A stretch of DNA of 64,000 bases from assembly GCA_023935145.1 (NCBI GenBank), contig CM043699.1, positions 124,695,036-124,759,035 on the forward strand. Direction: 5' to 3'. The translations under genes and the position numbers were made by a program. Source of the DNA: Bretschneidera sinensis. Taxonomy: Eukaryota > Streptophyta > Magnoliopsida > Brassicales > Akaniaceae. Of the stretch, positions 1 through 8,964 are shown one piece after another. Under the pieces are notes generated by a model. That model ran no database searches. It was not told the DNA's origin and was given only the letters and a program-made list of their open reading frames with translations. Each line of letters starts with the position of its first letter. Positions within the stretch are counted from its first letter, which is position 1.

Positions 1-246
1 CTGTTATATGACTCATGGTTGAGGCTATTCCCAGGCAAGCTCAAATCCAAATGGTACGGTCCGTACATGGTCACCAACGGAAATCAGCCCTTTACAATCA
101 ATGGACACAGAGCCAAGCCTTACCTCGACATTAAAATTCCTCCAATAGATGAAGATTTGGCACTTGAATCAGTACAGTATACAGCTGAAACACAAGCACT
201 AGAGCTCCAAGAGGTGGACTCTAAGTGCCTCATTCCAAACAACTAG
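1..246 (+). pseudogene. Polyprotein C-terminal tail after the integrase core (A1)
   Basis: The end of an Athila-type pol protein, covering the GPY/F-like integrase tail (FPGKL, WYGPYMV) and a short tail that ends PNN-stop at 244-246. The same tail is on the - strand in A5 (55014-55285). Compared with A5, about 35 bases after WYGPYMV are missing here, so this copy is shortened. In the family this domain follows the DDE core and helps bind the element's DNA ends. Only the end of the gene is visible, so function cannot be judged; the copy is probably defective. Confidence 0.75.
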
Positions 247-422
247 CACGGTAGCAAGAGAGTGCTTGAGCAAAGTAAAAATTTGATCACCTATTAAGCT
301 CAAGCACCTCTGGTAAGGTTAGTGGTTCTGAGGCCACTAACAAATGGTAAGGTCGTATTGTTTCAATAATTTATCATTTTTTCAGCTAGGGTAAGTTTTT
401 ATTTGTGTCCATGTGCCCTGCT

Positions 423-545
423 TGCAATCGATCGCATCCCCTAGTGCGATCGAGCGCAGGTGTGAGATCGAGTGTGTCCTTCAAACGCGTTCGAGCACAT
501 AGATGCGATTGAGCTCACCCCATGTGCGATCGAGCGCACTCACGG
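423..545 (+). promoter_or_regulatory. Palindrome array upstream of the extra ORF (A1)
   Basis: Five or more degenerate copies of the motif TGCGATCGAGCGCAC or its ATCGATCGCA form. The same motif fills the U3 region of family-A and family-B LTRs. Its placement upstream of an internal ORF suggests an internal promoter or enhancer, but no TATA box is obvious here, so that role is inference. Confidence 0.45.
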
Positions 546-960
546 CAGATAGTGGTTTAGCTGTAAGTCTGAAAATTCACTCACACTCACTCCCTCGTCA
601 CTAATCACTCGCACACTCGCCCTCAGAAACTCTCGTTTCCATTCGCACCACTCCCTCTCACCATTACCACACAACATCATTCATCACCATTTCCATCTCC
701 ACCATCCTCTGTCACCATCCATTGCCTCCATCACCATCAACCACCATTACCTCTATTCCCATCCCCATTAATCCACAAGGTACTCTACACACACACAGAA
801 ATTTTAATAAAAGAAACTGTGCAATGCATTCTACATATATGTTATTTTGTGTATGATTGTGTGATTATTCATTTGCAGGGGGTTAGGAACGAGTTCCACA
901 CTTGCAAACCATAGCTTGTCTTTTTGGTGCACACAAGCTGTTCGACGAAAAGCCTAACCG

Positions 961-1000
961 TGTGCGATCGAGCGCACATCATTGAGATCAATCGCAAATC
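961..1000 (+). promoter_or_regulatory. Palindrome pair just upstream of the extra ORF (A1)
   Basis: Two copies of the GCGATCGAGCGCAC-type motif, the second degenerate, lie 20-60 bases before the ATG at 1022. A2 (5936-6017) and A5 (54233-54298) have three or four copies in the same place. Confidence 0.4.
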
Positions 1001-1021
1001 AGGCAGAACCTAGAACACAGC

Positions 1022-2025
1022 ATGTCAAGACCATCAGTTTCCACCTCCGATGCATCCAGCAGACATTTTTCGTCATCTCGGCCTAATATCGAGCAGTGCG
1101 AGCTTTTATTTGAGACTTCATTCTCCATCGGTTATGTATTCCAGCACATAGACGCCACTCAATGGGCCGTCTAAGAATTCCGACATCGAGGGTTGAATAG
1201 GCTGTTTAAACCGGTGTGTTCCACTGCCTACTCCCAGCTCGTGGTCCAGTTTTATGCGAGCCTCTCATTTGACTGCAGCAGACCGGGAGTTCTCACTTCT
1301 TCAGTCCAGGGCACGCCCATCGAGGTGATTAGTGTCGATATCATTGCTTCTCTTTATTGCACCGATGAGTCCCCTCTTGAGGACACTGATATCGAAGAGC
1401 AGTCGGAGTCCTTTGCCCTGGCTGAGATCATCACGGACATGTGTGCTGGCCAGTATGCCGACAGGCATAAAAATGCAGCCAACTGGTCCAAGCTGCCTCC
1501 ACGACTGTGGCTTGTCGACACAATCCTGTAGTGTAATGTGTGTCCATTTGGGCATAAGACACAGCGGCGAGACCAGTTTCTCCAGTCATTATATGCCTTC
1601 CATAGAGGCCACTGGTACTCCATTCCAGCTGTCATTTGGAGTCAGCTGCACAAGTTTTGGGATCATGTACATGGCCCTCAGACTACCACGGCCAATTCTT
1701 GGGGCCTCCCTTTCCCATTCCTACTCTCCTCCATCCTCAAGAAGAAGGGGATAAAGGGGACCTACAGCGATGGGCCAGTGCGAGAGCATCCCTTTTTTGG
1801 GAAGGCTCAGTGGACACATAGCATTACCTGCTCCAGCAGCTGAGTGAGTTGAGGAGGATTGCATGGAGACCGAGACCCCGGTCATTAGCTCTGTACGAGG
1901 GGAGGACCATTTGGACATGGGACCCACCGAGTCCCAACACTTTCTAGCTGAGCTATCTTTCTTCCGAGGTGAGGTCGCTACCGCCACCACACTTGTACAT
2001 CAGTGCATCGACAGTTTGGAGGCAT
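1022..2025 (+). pseudogene. Extra downstream ORF (env position), 5' part, interrupted (A1)
   Basis: Starts at ATG 1022 and aligns along its length with the intact 375-codon ORF of A2 (4785-5912). In-frame stops break it: TAA at 1172 where the others encode a Gln-Glu region, another TAG near 1528, and frame loss after about 1820. It is then cut by A2 at 2025 and resumes at 10302. The product belongs to the plant-retrotransposon protein family that sits downstream of integrase in Athila elements, in the position of env. No signal peptide or membrane segment is visible, so 'env' describes position only. Confidence 0.75.
2021..2025. repeat. Target-site duplication of A2, left copy (GGCAT)
   Basis: GGCAT directly precedes the TGTTGTGCG end of A2 and is repeated at 10297-10301 directly after its other end. 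Removing A2 and one copy restores the reading of the extra ORF of A1 across the site. Confidence 0.95.
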
Positions 2026-3378
2026 TGTTGTGCGATAATATACCTAAATAAATAGGTGAATAATCGTACTTTGTTTTACTTGCAAGTGCACAAGGTCAAT
2101 AGTGTAGCATAGTGTGCGAATGCAAGATCATCTCCACAGGGATTGGTAAAGTTCGATTTAGAATTATATTTGCAATGTAAAAAGATAGAAATAATAAACT
2201 GAAGGGTGATTCGATAATAATAAAGACATAGGGCTTTGATATCCACCACTAGTCATACATTCCCGATTTTGTATAAGGTATCAGTGCTTTAGCCTTATTA
2301 TGTGTACCTACTGGTTGCCAACCTAAGGGCATGGTATCTACTCCTTAAGCTACTGATTTCCCTAAGCAACGAGTTAGGCATGGTATCTACTCTAACTCTT
2401 TTCTTCCTTAAGGGATTCAGCATGGTATCTGCTTGAGTTGTTCCTTAAGAAAACATAGGTACTGTGGAAATCGACAACCACATGAGACCTAGGGCATGGT
2501 ATCTACTCCTGGTTTCCCATGTTGATTAACCCGGGTATCCGGATAAGATGGTCCCTTGTTACTGATGTTAGACCCAGGACTCGGTCATCCAAATTGATCT
2601 AACTAACCCATCCATACCACATGCATACGTTGGCCTTACACATACATATGAGGAATTTAAATAAGCACAGGTGTTAATCAAGTTAAGTAACATAATAAGC
2701 TATGCAAAGATTTAATCAATGAATAAAAATATGGGAATGCATAACTAGGGCTTCAATCGAGCCCTATAAGAGAGTTAGTTACATATACTAACTGAAGTAA
2801 ACATAATTAAACAAAACATAAGGGAGAAGAATAAACCTGAGAGAAGAGGCGTCAATTCTCTCCCAAGCTCTCCACTCCAAGTAAAAGAAAAGAGAAAAGT
2901 GTTTTCTATCTAAGGTGTGTTTTTATGTGTGAGTTACAAGTGTATTTATAGGTCTTTGAGAAGTCCTAATAGACCTGTGAGTCCTAAACTTTCCTAAAAC
3001 GAAAATCTTGTGCTTTCCAAAATAAGGTTTTGCAGTTTACTGTTCACGCCCATATATGTGCGCTCGATCGCATGTGTCATTGCGCTCGATCGCAAGGTGC
3101 GCTCGATCCTACAAGTGTGCGCATGATCGTATGTGCGCTCGATCGCACTGCATGTGCGCTCGATCGCACTGCATGTGCGCTCGATCGCACTTTGTCCAGA
3201 AAGTGCTCCAGGGCTTCTAGATTTCTTCCTTAAAGTGCCAAAACTGTTTCTTTTTCTCCAAGACCCTATAAAAACATGTAAAACACACAAATGGAGTAAA
3301 AGATACCAAATTAACATAATAAATGATCTAACAAGTGTAAATAAGGGGGCTTAAATATGTATATTTAAGCGTCTATCA
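2026..3378 (-). repeat. 3' LTR of A2 (family A)
   Basis: 1353 bp, TG...CA ends. Read on the minus strand: a terminal palindrome at 3349-3370, the U3 palindrome array at 3058-3194, a TATA-like TATAAATA near 2946, and the four-hairpin region (about 2320-2522). It is 21 bp longer than the 5' LTR because of one extra palindrome unit in the array. Confidence 0.93.
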
Positions 3379-3415
3379 CACCCCCAAACTTACATATTGC
3401 TAGTCCCTTAGCAAT
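3379..3415 (-). promoter_or_regulatory. Polypurine tract and upstream hairpin (A2)
   Basis: On the minus strand AAGTTTGGGGGTG abuts the 3' LTR; this is the usual plus-strand DNA primer in LTR elements. Immediately before it ATTGCTA and TAGCAAT (3396-3415) pair as a 7-bp stem around the loop AGGGAC. The same hairpin sits at this place in A1, A3, A5, B3, B4 and D1. Confidence 0.8.
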
Positions 3416-4784
3416 ACTAAATTAAAAACTAAAACGAAAATATAGATAAATCCAATGTTCATAGTGTCAATAAAAAATTTAGATTTTACACAAAACTATG
3501 ATGTGCATTCATGAGCAAGCTTAACAAGTGTAAACATATATCTGCAATGAATAAGAGTTTTGAACGTAAATCATATTCACGAGGTATTTTAAGATATCAC
3601 AAGTTTGACTTTGGTGTGTGGTGATCAGCATATAAAAGGTTGGGTTTTCAAGAAATTCAAACAGGTAGTGTTTCGATGACTCAAGATTCACCAAACTTCC
3701 TATTAGAGTCAACAAATATGGCATAGACTTTTATTTGCGAGATTTTTGCCAAGTTAGTTCCCTTAAGCTTTTTTGATGACTCGTGTAACAAGCGTTTGGC
3801 CAATGACTCCCAAACCAGATGGTTTTAGGGCATTAGGTGTAAAGACACCCATAAGGACTTACTAGCTCGAGTCAACAAGGCTACGAAACTAACTGATTTT
3901 TATGCTACCATTTAGAATTTTCCACCTTTTGACGTGACACTCAATGCTTACTGAGGCAAGAGGGCCAGTTACTTAGCGAAAAATTCCTTTTTTAATGATC
4001 ACTTAAGATTTTCCACCTTTTGACGTGACACTCAATGCTTACTGAGGCAAGAGGGCCAGTTACTCAGCGGAAGATTTGTTTTTATTGATCATTAGGAGCA
4101 TTTTTTTATTTTTTTTAAGCACGAATCAATCTTTTCTATTTTTATATGCCAAAATATCAATCTAATAGGTCATCTAGTTCACAATCAAGCAAAAGAAACA
4201 AACCAATCCAAATAACATGTCATACCCCACACAGCTATGTGCTAATGTGCTCGTGATAGTTCAAGTTAAACTTGTGAATTCTTAAATGCCAAAAGGGCAG
4301 TGATCTAGGTTCAAAACTTGTTTATTGGCCTATATGTTCAAAGTGTTAAGCTTACTGATGAAGTTGAATCATAACATTTTGTTTAGATCACAAAAAAAAG
4401 TTTTTTTGGAAAGAATGAACATGCATTTATCTATGAAAATAGCGACAAAACTAAAAATGTAGGACATAGTGTAGTGTGTGAATGTGTCCCCATACCTCCA
4501 AACTTAAAATGCACATTGTCCCCAATGTGTAAATAGCATGGAAAGATCTGACCTGGGAGATGGAGAGCTATATGGCTGGCATGGCTTGTAGCACGCCCCC
4601 AAACTTCAACTGGATGTACTAACACTGTCCTTAAAAAAGAAAGAAAAGTAAACATAAAATGGAAAACAAGTGCTAATAAAAAAATAATAAACAAGTAAAA
4701 TACTAATAACTATAAAAAGGATATGCAGTGGGGTGCCTCCCATGAGCGCTAAGTTTTACGTCTTTAGCCAGACGTGGTACTCTC
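3416..4784 (-). other. 3' non-coding region of A2
   Basis: No coding signal. Contains a block repeated twice in tandem (about 3905-3985 and 3998-4078, core CTCAATGCTTACTGAGGCAA on the + strand) and two further polypurine-like tracts reading AGTTTGGGGG or AGTTTGGAGG on the minus strand (near 4490 and 4595). It also has the GCGCTCATGGGAGGCACCCC block just after the extra ORF. These blocks are shared with families A and B. Confidence 0.6.
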
Positions 4785-5912
4785 TCACTGCTGATCATCA
4801 GGTGGTGCAGTCGGAGAGGTACCGGGTGCTGGAGGTAGGCGATCAAGTATGGCCTGCAGCATGGCCTCCTGGCGTGTAAATCGTGCCTCCAAACTGTCGA
4901 TGCGCTGATGTACAAGAGTGGTGGCGGCAGCAACCTCGCCTCGGAAGGAGGATAGCTCAGCTAAGAAGTGCTGGGACTCGATGGGTCCCATATCCGAATG
5001 GTCCTCCTCCCGTACCAGGCTCATGACAAGGGCCTCGGTCTCCATGTGATCCTCCTCTACTCGCTCAGCAGCTGGAGCAGGAACTGGGGGACCTCTTGGC
5101 ATGTGTGATATGCTCTGTGTCCACTGAGCCCGCCCAAAGATAGGATGCTCTCGTACTGGCCCGTCACTATGGGTCCCCTTAATCCCCTTCTTCTTGATGA
5201 TGGAGGTGAGTAGGAACGGGAAAGGGAGTCCCCAAGCATTGGCCGTGGAAGTCTGACGGCCATGTACGTGATCCCAGAACTTGTGCAGCTGGCTCCAAAT
5301 GACAAATGGGATGGAGTACCAGTGGCCTCTATGGAAGGCGTAAAATGCCTGAAGAAACTGGTCTCGCCGCTGTGTCTTGTGCCCCAACGGACACACATTA
5401 CGCTGGAGGATCGTATCGATGAGCCATAGTCTGGGCGGCAGCTTGGATCGGACGGCCGCATTGTTATACCTGTCGGCATACTGGCCAGCGCACATATCCA
5501 TGATGATCTCGGCCAGGGCAAAGGACTCCGACTGCTCCTCGATATCAGTGCCCTCAGGAGGGGACTCATCCGTGTAATGAAGAGCAGTGGCAATATCGGT
5601 ACTGGTCACCTCGATGGGCGTGCCCCTAACTGAAGAGGTGAGGACCCCCGGTCTGCTGCAGTCGAAAGATAAATGCTCATAAAACTGCACAACGAGCTGG
5701 GAGTAGGCAGTGGAGCACACCGGCTTAAACAGCCTCTTCAACCCTCGGAGTCGGAGTGCTTGGATGGCCCATTGAGTGGCATCCATGTGCCGGAATATGT
5801 CGTCGATGGCGAAAGTGGTCTCGAACAACAACTCCCGTTGCTCGATGATGGGCCGGGATGAGGAGGCACGACTGCTAGAGGTGCCAGACGTGGAAACAGA
5901 TGGTCGAGACAT
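4785..5912 (-). CDS. Extra downstream ORF of Athila-like element, intact (375 aa)
   Basis: The only long undamaged gene in the window. ATG at 5912, stop TGA at 4785-4787; the start is supported by the aligned ATG in A1 (1022) and A5 (54191). Residues about 45-240 resemble the 'putative plant transposon protein' domain (recalled as Pfam PF20167), with landmarks such as LVVQFYEHLSFD, MCAGQYADR and GHWYSIP. A Ser-rich N-terminus precedes it. The C-terminus, about residues 315-365 (HFLAELSSFRGEV to LQAILDRLP), has heptad spacing typical of a coiled coil. No signal peptide or transmembrane helix is visible, so despite its env position it does not look like a membrane glycoprotein. Its role is unknown. 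It stays open although the gag and pol of the same element are broken. Confidence 0.8.
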   Translation of the reverse strand: MSRPSVSTSGTSSSRASSSRPIIEQRELLFETTFAIDDIFRHMDATQWAIQALRLRGLKRLFKPVCSTAYSQLVVQFYEHLSFDCSRPGVLTSSVRGTPIEVTSTDIATALHYTDESPPEGTDIEEQSESFALAEIIMDMCAGQYADRYNNAAVRSKLPPRLWLIDTILQRNVCPLGHKTQRRDQFLQAFYAFHRGHWYSIPFVIWSQLHKFWDHVHGRQTSTANAWGLPFPFLLTSIIKKKGIKGTHSDGPVREHPIFGRAQWTQSISHMPRGPPVPAPAAERVEEDHMETEALVMSLVREEDHSDMGPIESQHFLAELSSFRGEVAAATTLVHQRIDSLEARFTRQEAMLQAILDRLPPAPGTSPTAPPDDQQ

Positions 5913-5935
5913 GATGGTGCTTGGCTTCTGGCTGA

Positions 5936-6017
5936 TTTGCGATCGATCTCAGTGGTGTGCGCTCGATCGCACACTGTCTATGCGCTCGATCACTCCTACT
6001 GTGCGCTCGATCGCACC
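5936..6017 (-). promoter_or_regulatory. Palindrome array upstream of the extra ORF (A2)
   Basis: Four copies of the GCGATCGATC / GTGCGCTCGATCGCAC type in about 80 bp, ending about 25 bases before the ATG of the 375-codon ORF on the minus strand. This matches the U3 arrays and is a candidate control region for that ORF. Confidence 0.45.
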
Positions 6018-6149
6018 CGGTCAGGATTTACGTTGAACAGCTTATGTGCACCAAAAAGGCAAGCTATGGCCTTGTCAATGTGGAACTCGTTCCTACCCCT
6101 CCTTACTAGAGGTGCTTGAGCTTAATAGATGATCAAATTTTTACTTTGC

Positions 6150-6958
6150 TCAAGCACTCTCTTGCGACCGTGCTAGTTTTTTTGGAAGGAAGCACCTAGA
6201 GCCCACCTCGTGGAGCTTTAGTGCCTGTGTTTCGGCTGTATCCTGGACTGATTCAAGTGCTGTTGATAGTGTCTTCATCTCCCATCTTGACATCTGGTCA
6301 ACATAATAAGGAAAAGTAGTATGAGTAAGTGCAGGAGGTTTAATTTGTAGAGCACACTTACTTGAAGGTTTTGGTGTGTCCTTGAAAAGGTGCACATCTT
6401 TAATCACATTATCCTTCTCCGGCCTAATGTCTACTCTTGTATTTTCATGGTAGGGGAGAGTCTCCAATGTAGTGGTGCGATGGACCTGAGAAGCTTTCTC
6501 AACAACACTTTGCATGAAATTTATATTAGAATTTTCATCATCATTACTGGTCGATTTTAATGTATTAAACATTTGAAATTGTATTTCCTCATCATTTACT
6601 CTCATTGTGATAATGCCCCGTTTTACACTAATATTAGTGTCAGCAGTTATCATAAAGGGGCGTCCTAGGATGATGGGGAGAGGTAATGGCAAAGTACATT
6701 CTTCCATATCTAATACTATAAAATCAGCAGGTATAATGAATTTTCCTACTCTTACCAACACGTCCTCAAGGATACCTCTTGGTCGTTTGATGCTTCGGTC
6801 AGCTAGTTGCAAAGTGACGGAGGTTGGTTGAAGCTCCCCCAAACCTAGTGTCTCGTATACACTGTATGGTAGCAGGTTGACACTCGCTCCTAGATCCAAT
6901 AGTGCATGTTCGAATAGCTGATCACCTAGCCTGCAAGGAATAGTAAAACTACCCGGAT
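6150..6958 (-). pseudogene. Aspartic protease region joined to the pol tail (A2)
   Basis: Minus-strand frame with the retropepsin active site DLGA (MDLGASVNLLPY) and the later ILGRP flap-side motif. This is the protease that would mature Gag-Pol. After about 215 codons the frame passes directly into the short tail (ALESVQDTAETQ) that in A1 and A5 follows integrase, so about 3 kb encoding RT, RNase H and IN is missing. A one-base A insertion near 6960 separates it from gag. The resulting gag-PR remnant cannot replicate by itself. Confidence 0.82.
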
Positions 6959-8697
6959 CTTTTTAGTTTAGGTGGTAATTTTCTTAAAAGCACAGCACTT
7001 ACCTCTTCAGTTAAGGCTACCATCTCATGCTCCTGGAACTTCCTTTTGTCAGTGCAGTATTCTTTTAAAAATTTAGCATATGCAGGGATTTATTTAATGG
7101 CATCTAACAAAGGAATATTAATCTCTACTTTCCGCAAGGTTTCAAAAATATCAATTAGTTTATTGACTTTCTTCTGTTTTACTAACCTTTACGGGAAGGG
7201 TGGAGCATTCACCTTCTCCGTCTCACTTACCCTTGATGCTGATGGTGTCTCTTTGGACGGTGCTGTAAGCTCATCGGATCCAATCACCTTGCCATTTCTT
7301 AAGGTTGTGACAGCTTTTAGTTGTTGATGCCCACCAGGGTTGGGTAGTGTTTGAGCTGGGAGCTCTCCTTGCTTTCTGCTACTGAGCTCTTTAGCTAATT
7401 GTCCCATTTGTACCTCTAGTCTTTGAATTGCTTGCTCATGTGCCGCATTGGTTTGTTTTTGCTGAGTCATGAACTGTTCTTGCGACGTCACCAGTTGTAT
7501 TACTAGACTTTCGAGGTCGTTTCTTTTTGGTTCAGAATTAGCATGGGCAGTGGGCTGCTAATTTCGTTGCTGTCCTTGGTTGTTTTGATTGTTGCTCTAT
7601 GAGAAATTTGGGTGATTCCGCCATCCAGGGTTGTAGGTGTTTGCATATGGGTTATTCTTTGGCGGATAGTTGTTAGGTCCCACATAATTTGCTTGCTCCG
7701 GATCTGCAGATAACGGACAAGCATTAGTATTGTGATCATATTGAGAGCATATCGCACATACCTGTAGTGGTGTAGCTGAGGTAGTTTGAGCAGCCATGGC
7801 TTTTACCAATAAATCTAGTTTTCTTTCCATTGCAGCCATTTGAGGGGAAGATCCTCCATTCGTATTTACCTCATACACACCTTTACCTTTGGTCATATGT
7901 CTACCTCGAGAGGAGAATTGCTGAGTGTGTTCGCTGAGGGTTTCAAACAGTTTCATTGCCTCTTCGCTGCTTTTCTCCATAAGGACTCCTCCACAACCTG
8001 AATCAACAATACATTTATTAGTATCATTTAAACCTTCGTAGAATGCTTGTACCAGTTCATCTTGAGGTAGGTTGTGATGTGGGCATTTGAGTAGCAATTC
8101 ATTGAAGTGTCCCCATGCTTCGAAGAAAAGGTCCCCATCCTTTTGTTGGAAGGATTGAATCTCCTTCCTCATTTGTCTTGTCTTTTGGGTTGGGAAGAAT
8201 TTCCTCAAGAATTTGCTTGCTAACTCCTCCCAAGTGTGGATGGAAACTGCAGGCAAGGAATTATACCAAAGTTTAGCATTATCTTTCAAGGAAAAAGGGA
8301 ATAGAATTAACCTTATTCCTTCTTGGTTTAGTCCTTGTATGTGCTGGAACTTACAAAGATCAAAAAATTCTCGGAGATGTAAGTGTGGATCTTCATTAGG
8401 AGTTCCCCTAAAATGTGTCAAGGCATTCAAGATTTGCGGAGATATGTAATAATTTCCCGCTGCCTCAGGTTGATATGCGATGCATGATGGTTGATCGATG
8501 TTCCGAGGGATGAAGGATTGCTTCATTGGAACTCATGCAGGTGGTTGCTAGTTTTCGAGCTGTTCCGCCATTTGTGTTTCGTTCTCGATTTCTCCTTTGT
8601 TCTCCTCAAAGTTATCCCTAAGCCTTTGTCGGATGGTCCGTTCAAGCTCGAGATCGAGGGAAAAGAATTCCGGATGTCGGGATCGAAGTCCGTGCAT
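6959..8697 (-). pseudogene. gag, nearly complete but broken (A2)
   Basis: Athila-type Gag. The start at 8697 (MHGLRSRHPEFF) is shared with A3, A4 and A5. Two early stops (near 8550 and 8535) lie before a 309-codon open stretch (8526-7597), which includes the retrotransposon gag core (TPNEDPHLHLREFFDLCKF) and the knuckle CAICSQYDHNTNAC (C-x2-C-x4-H-x4-C). Further stops follow near 7596 and 7186. Gag would form the cytoplasmic particle and package RNA. MKQSF at 8526 could act as an internal start, so a shortened Gag is conceivable. Confidence 0.82.
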
Positions 8698-8761
8698 AAA
8701 GCAGAAAAACCAGTTTTAGTGCAGCAGTGCAACTCTGCTGCTCAGGTACTCTCTGCCCTAT

Positions 8762-8801
8762 ATGCGCTCGATCGCACAGGAGCTTGCGATCGATCGCAAA
8801 C
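8762..8801 (-). promoter_or_regulatory. Palindromes in the 5' leader (A2)
   Basis: Two motif copies (GCGCTCGATCGCAC and TTGCGATCGATCGCAA) between primer site and gag. The same pair is in the leaders of A3, A4 and A5. Confidence 0.45.
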
Positions 8802-8940
8802 TCCACAGAAAGTGCAAGTAGGGTTTCGTGAAGTACCTGAAAGATAAAACAACTTTGATTAAGTTTTGATAAAAGATGGTAAAAATAAAATAATAACAAT
8901 GATAAAATGAAAGTAATCCTAAAATGAACTTTTAGCACAA

Positions 8941-8958
8941 TCCCCGGCAACGGCGCCA
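8941..8958 (-). promoter_or_regulatory. Primer binding site, tRNA-Asp type (A2)
   Basis: On the minus strand TGGCGCCGTTGCCGGGGA, six bases inside the 5' LTR. It is complementary to the 3' end of plant tRNA-Asp, the known Athila primer. Confidence 0.9.
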
Positions 8959-8964
8959 AAAACT

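Larger units (their letters stand above)
247..1021 (+). other. Inter-ORF region of A1 with a candidate intron (318-878)
   Basis: A non-coding spacer between the pol stop and the extra ORF. It holds a palindrome array (423-545), a CA/TC-rich stretch (580-780) and a second palindrome pair just before the ATG. The segment 318-878 begins GTTAGT and ends TTTGCAG. A5 has the same segment (54380-54942), but in A2 the two flanks are joined directly (near 6099-6103). That is what removal of a GT-AG intron before reverse transcription would leave, although a plain deletion is also possible. Other donor-like GT sites nearby (GTAAGG at 313) leave the exact boundary uncertain. Confidence 0.5.

Noticed and set aside
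1301..1990. Antisense and shifted open frames across the extra ORF (also 5057-5861, 53247-53912)
   Set aside because: Shadows of the GC-richer extra ORF in other frames; the aligned frame across A1, A2 and A5 is the one reported.
2994..3354. Open frames with repeated peptides such as AIERT, ALDRT and RSIAL (also 5937-6119, 8491-8847, 9969-10272, 11989-12180, 38575-38989, 51278-51545, 61594-61861)
   Set aside because: These are translations of the palindrome arrays in LTRs and leaders on either strand. They have no other protein features, so they are not genes.
4785..5912. Extra ORF as a true envelope glycoprotein
   Set aside because: No signal peptide, transmembrane segment, Cys-rich ectodomain or furin-like site is visible. 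Only its position matches env.
8941..8958. tRNA gene at the primer binding sites
   Set aside because: Only 18 nt match the tRNA-Asp 3' end complement; no cloverleaf sequence is present at any of the sites.
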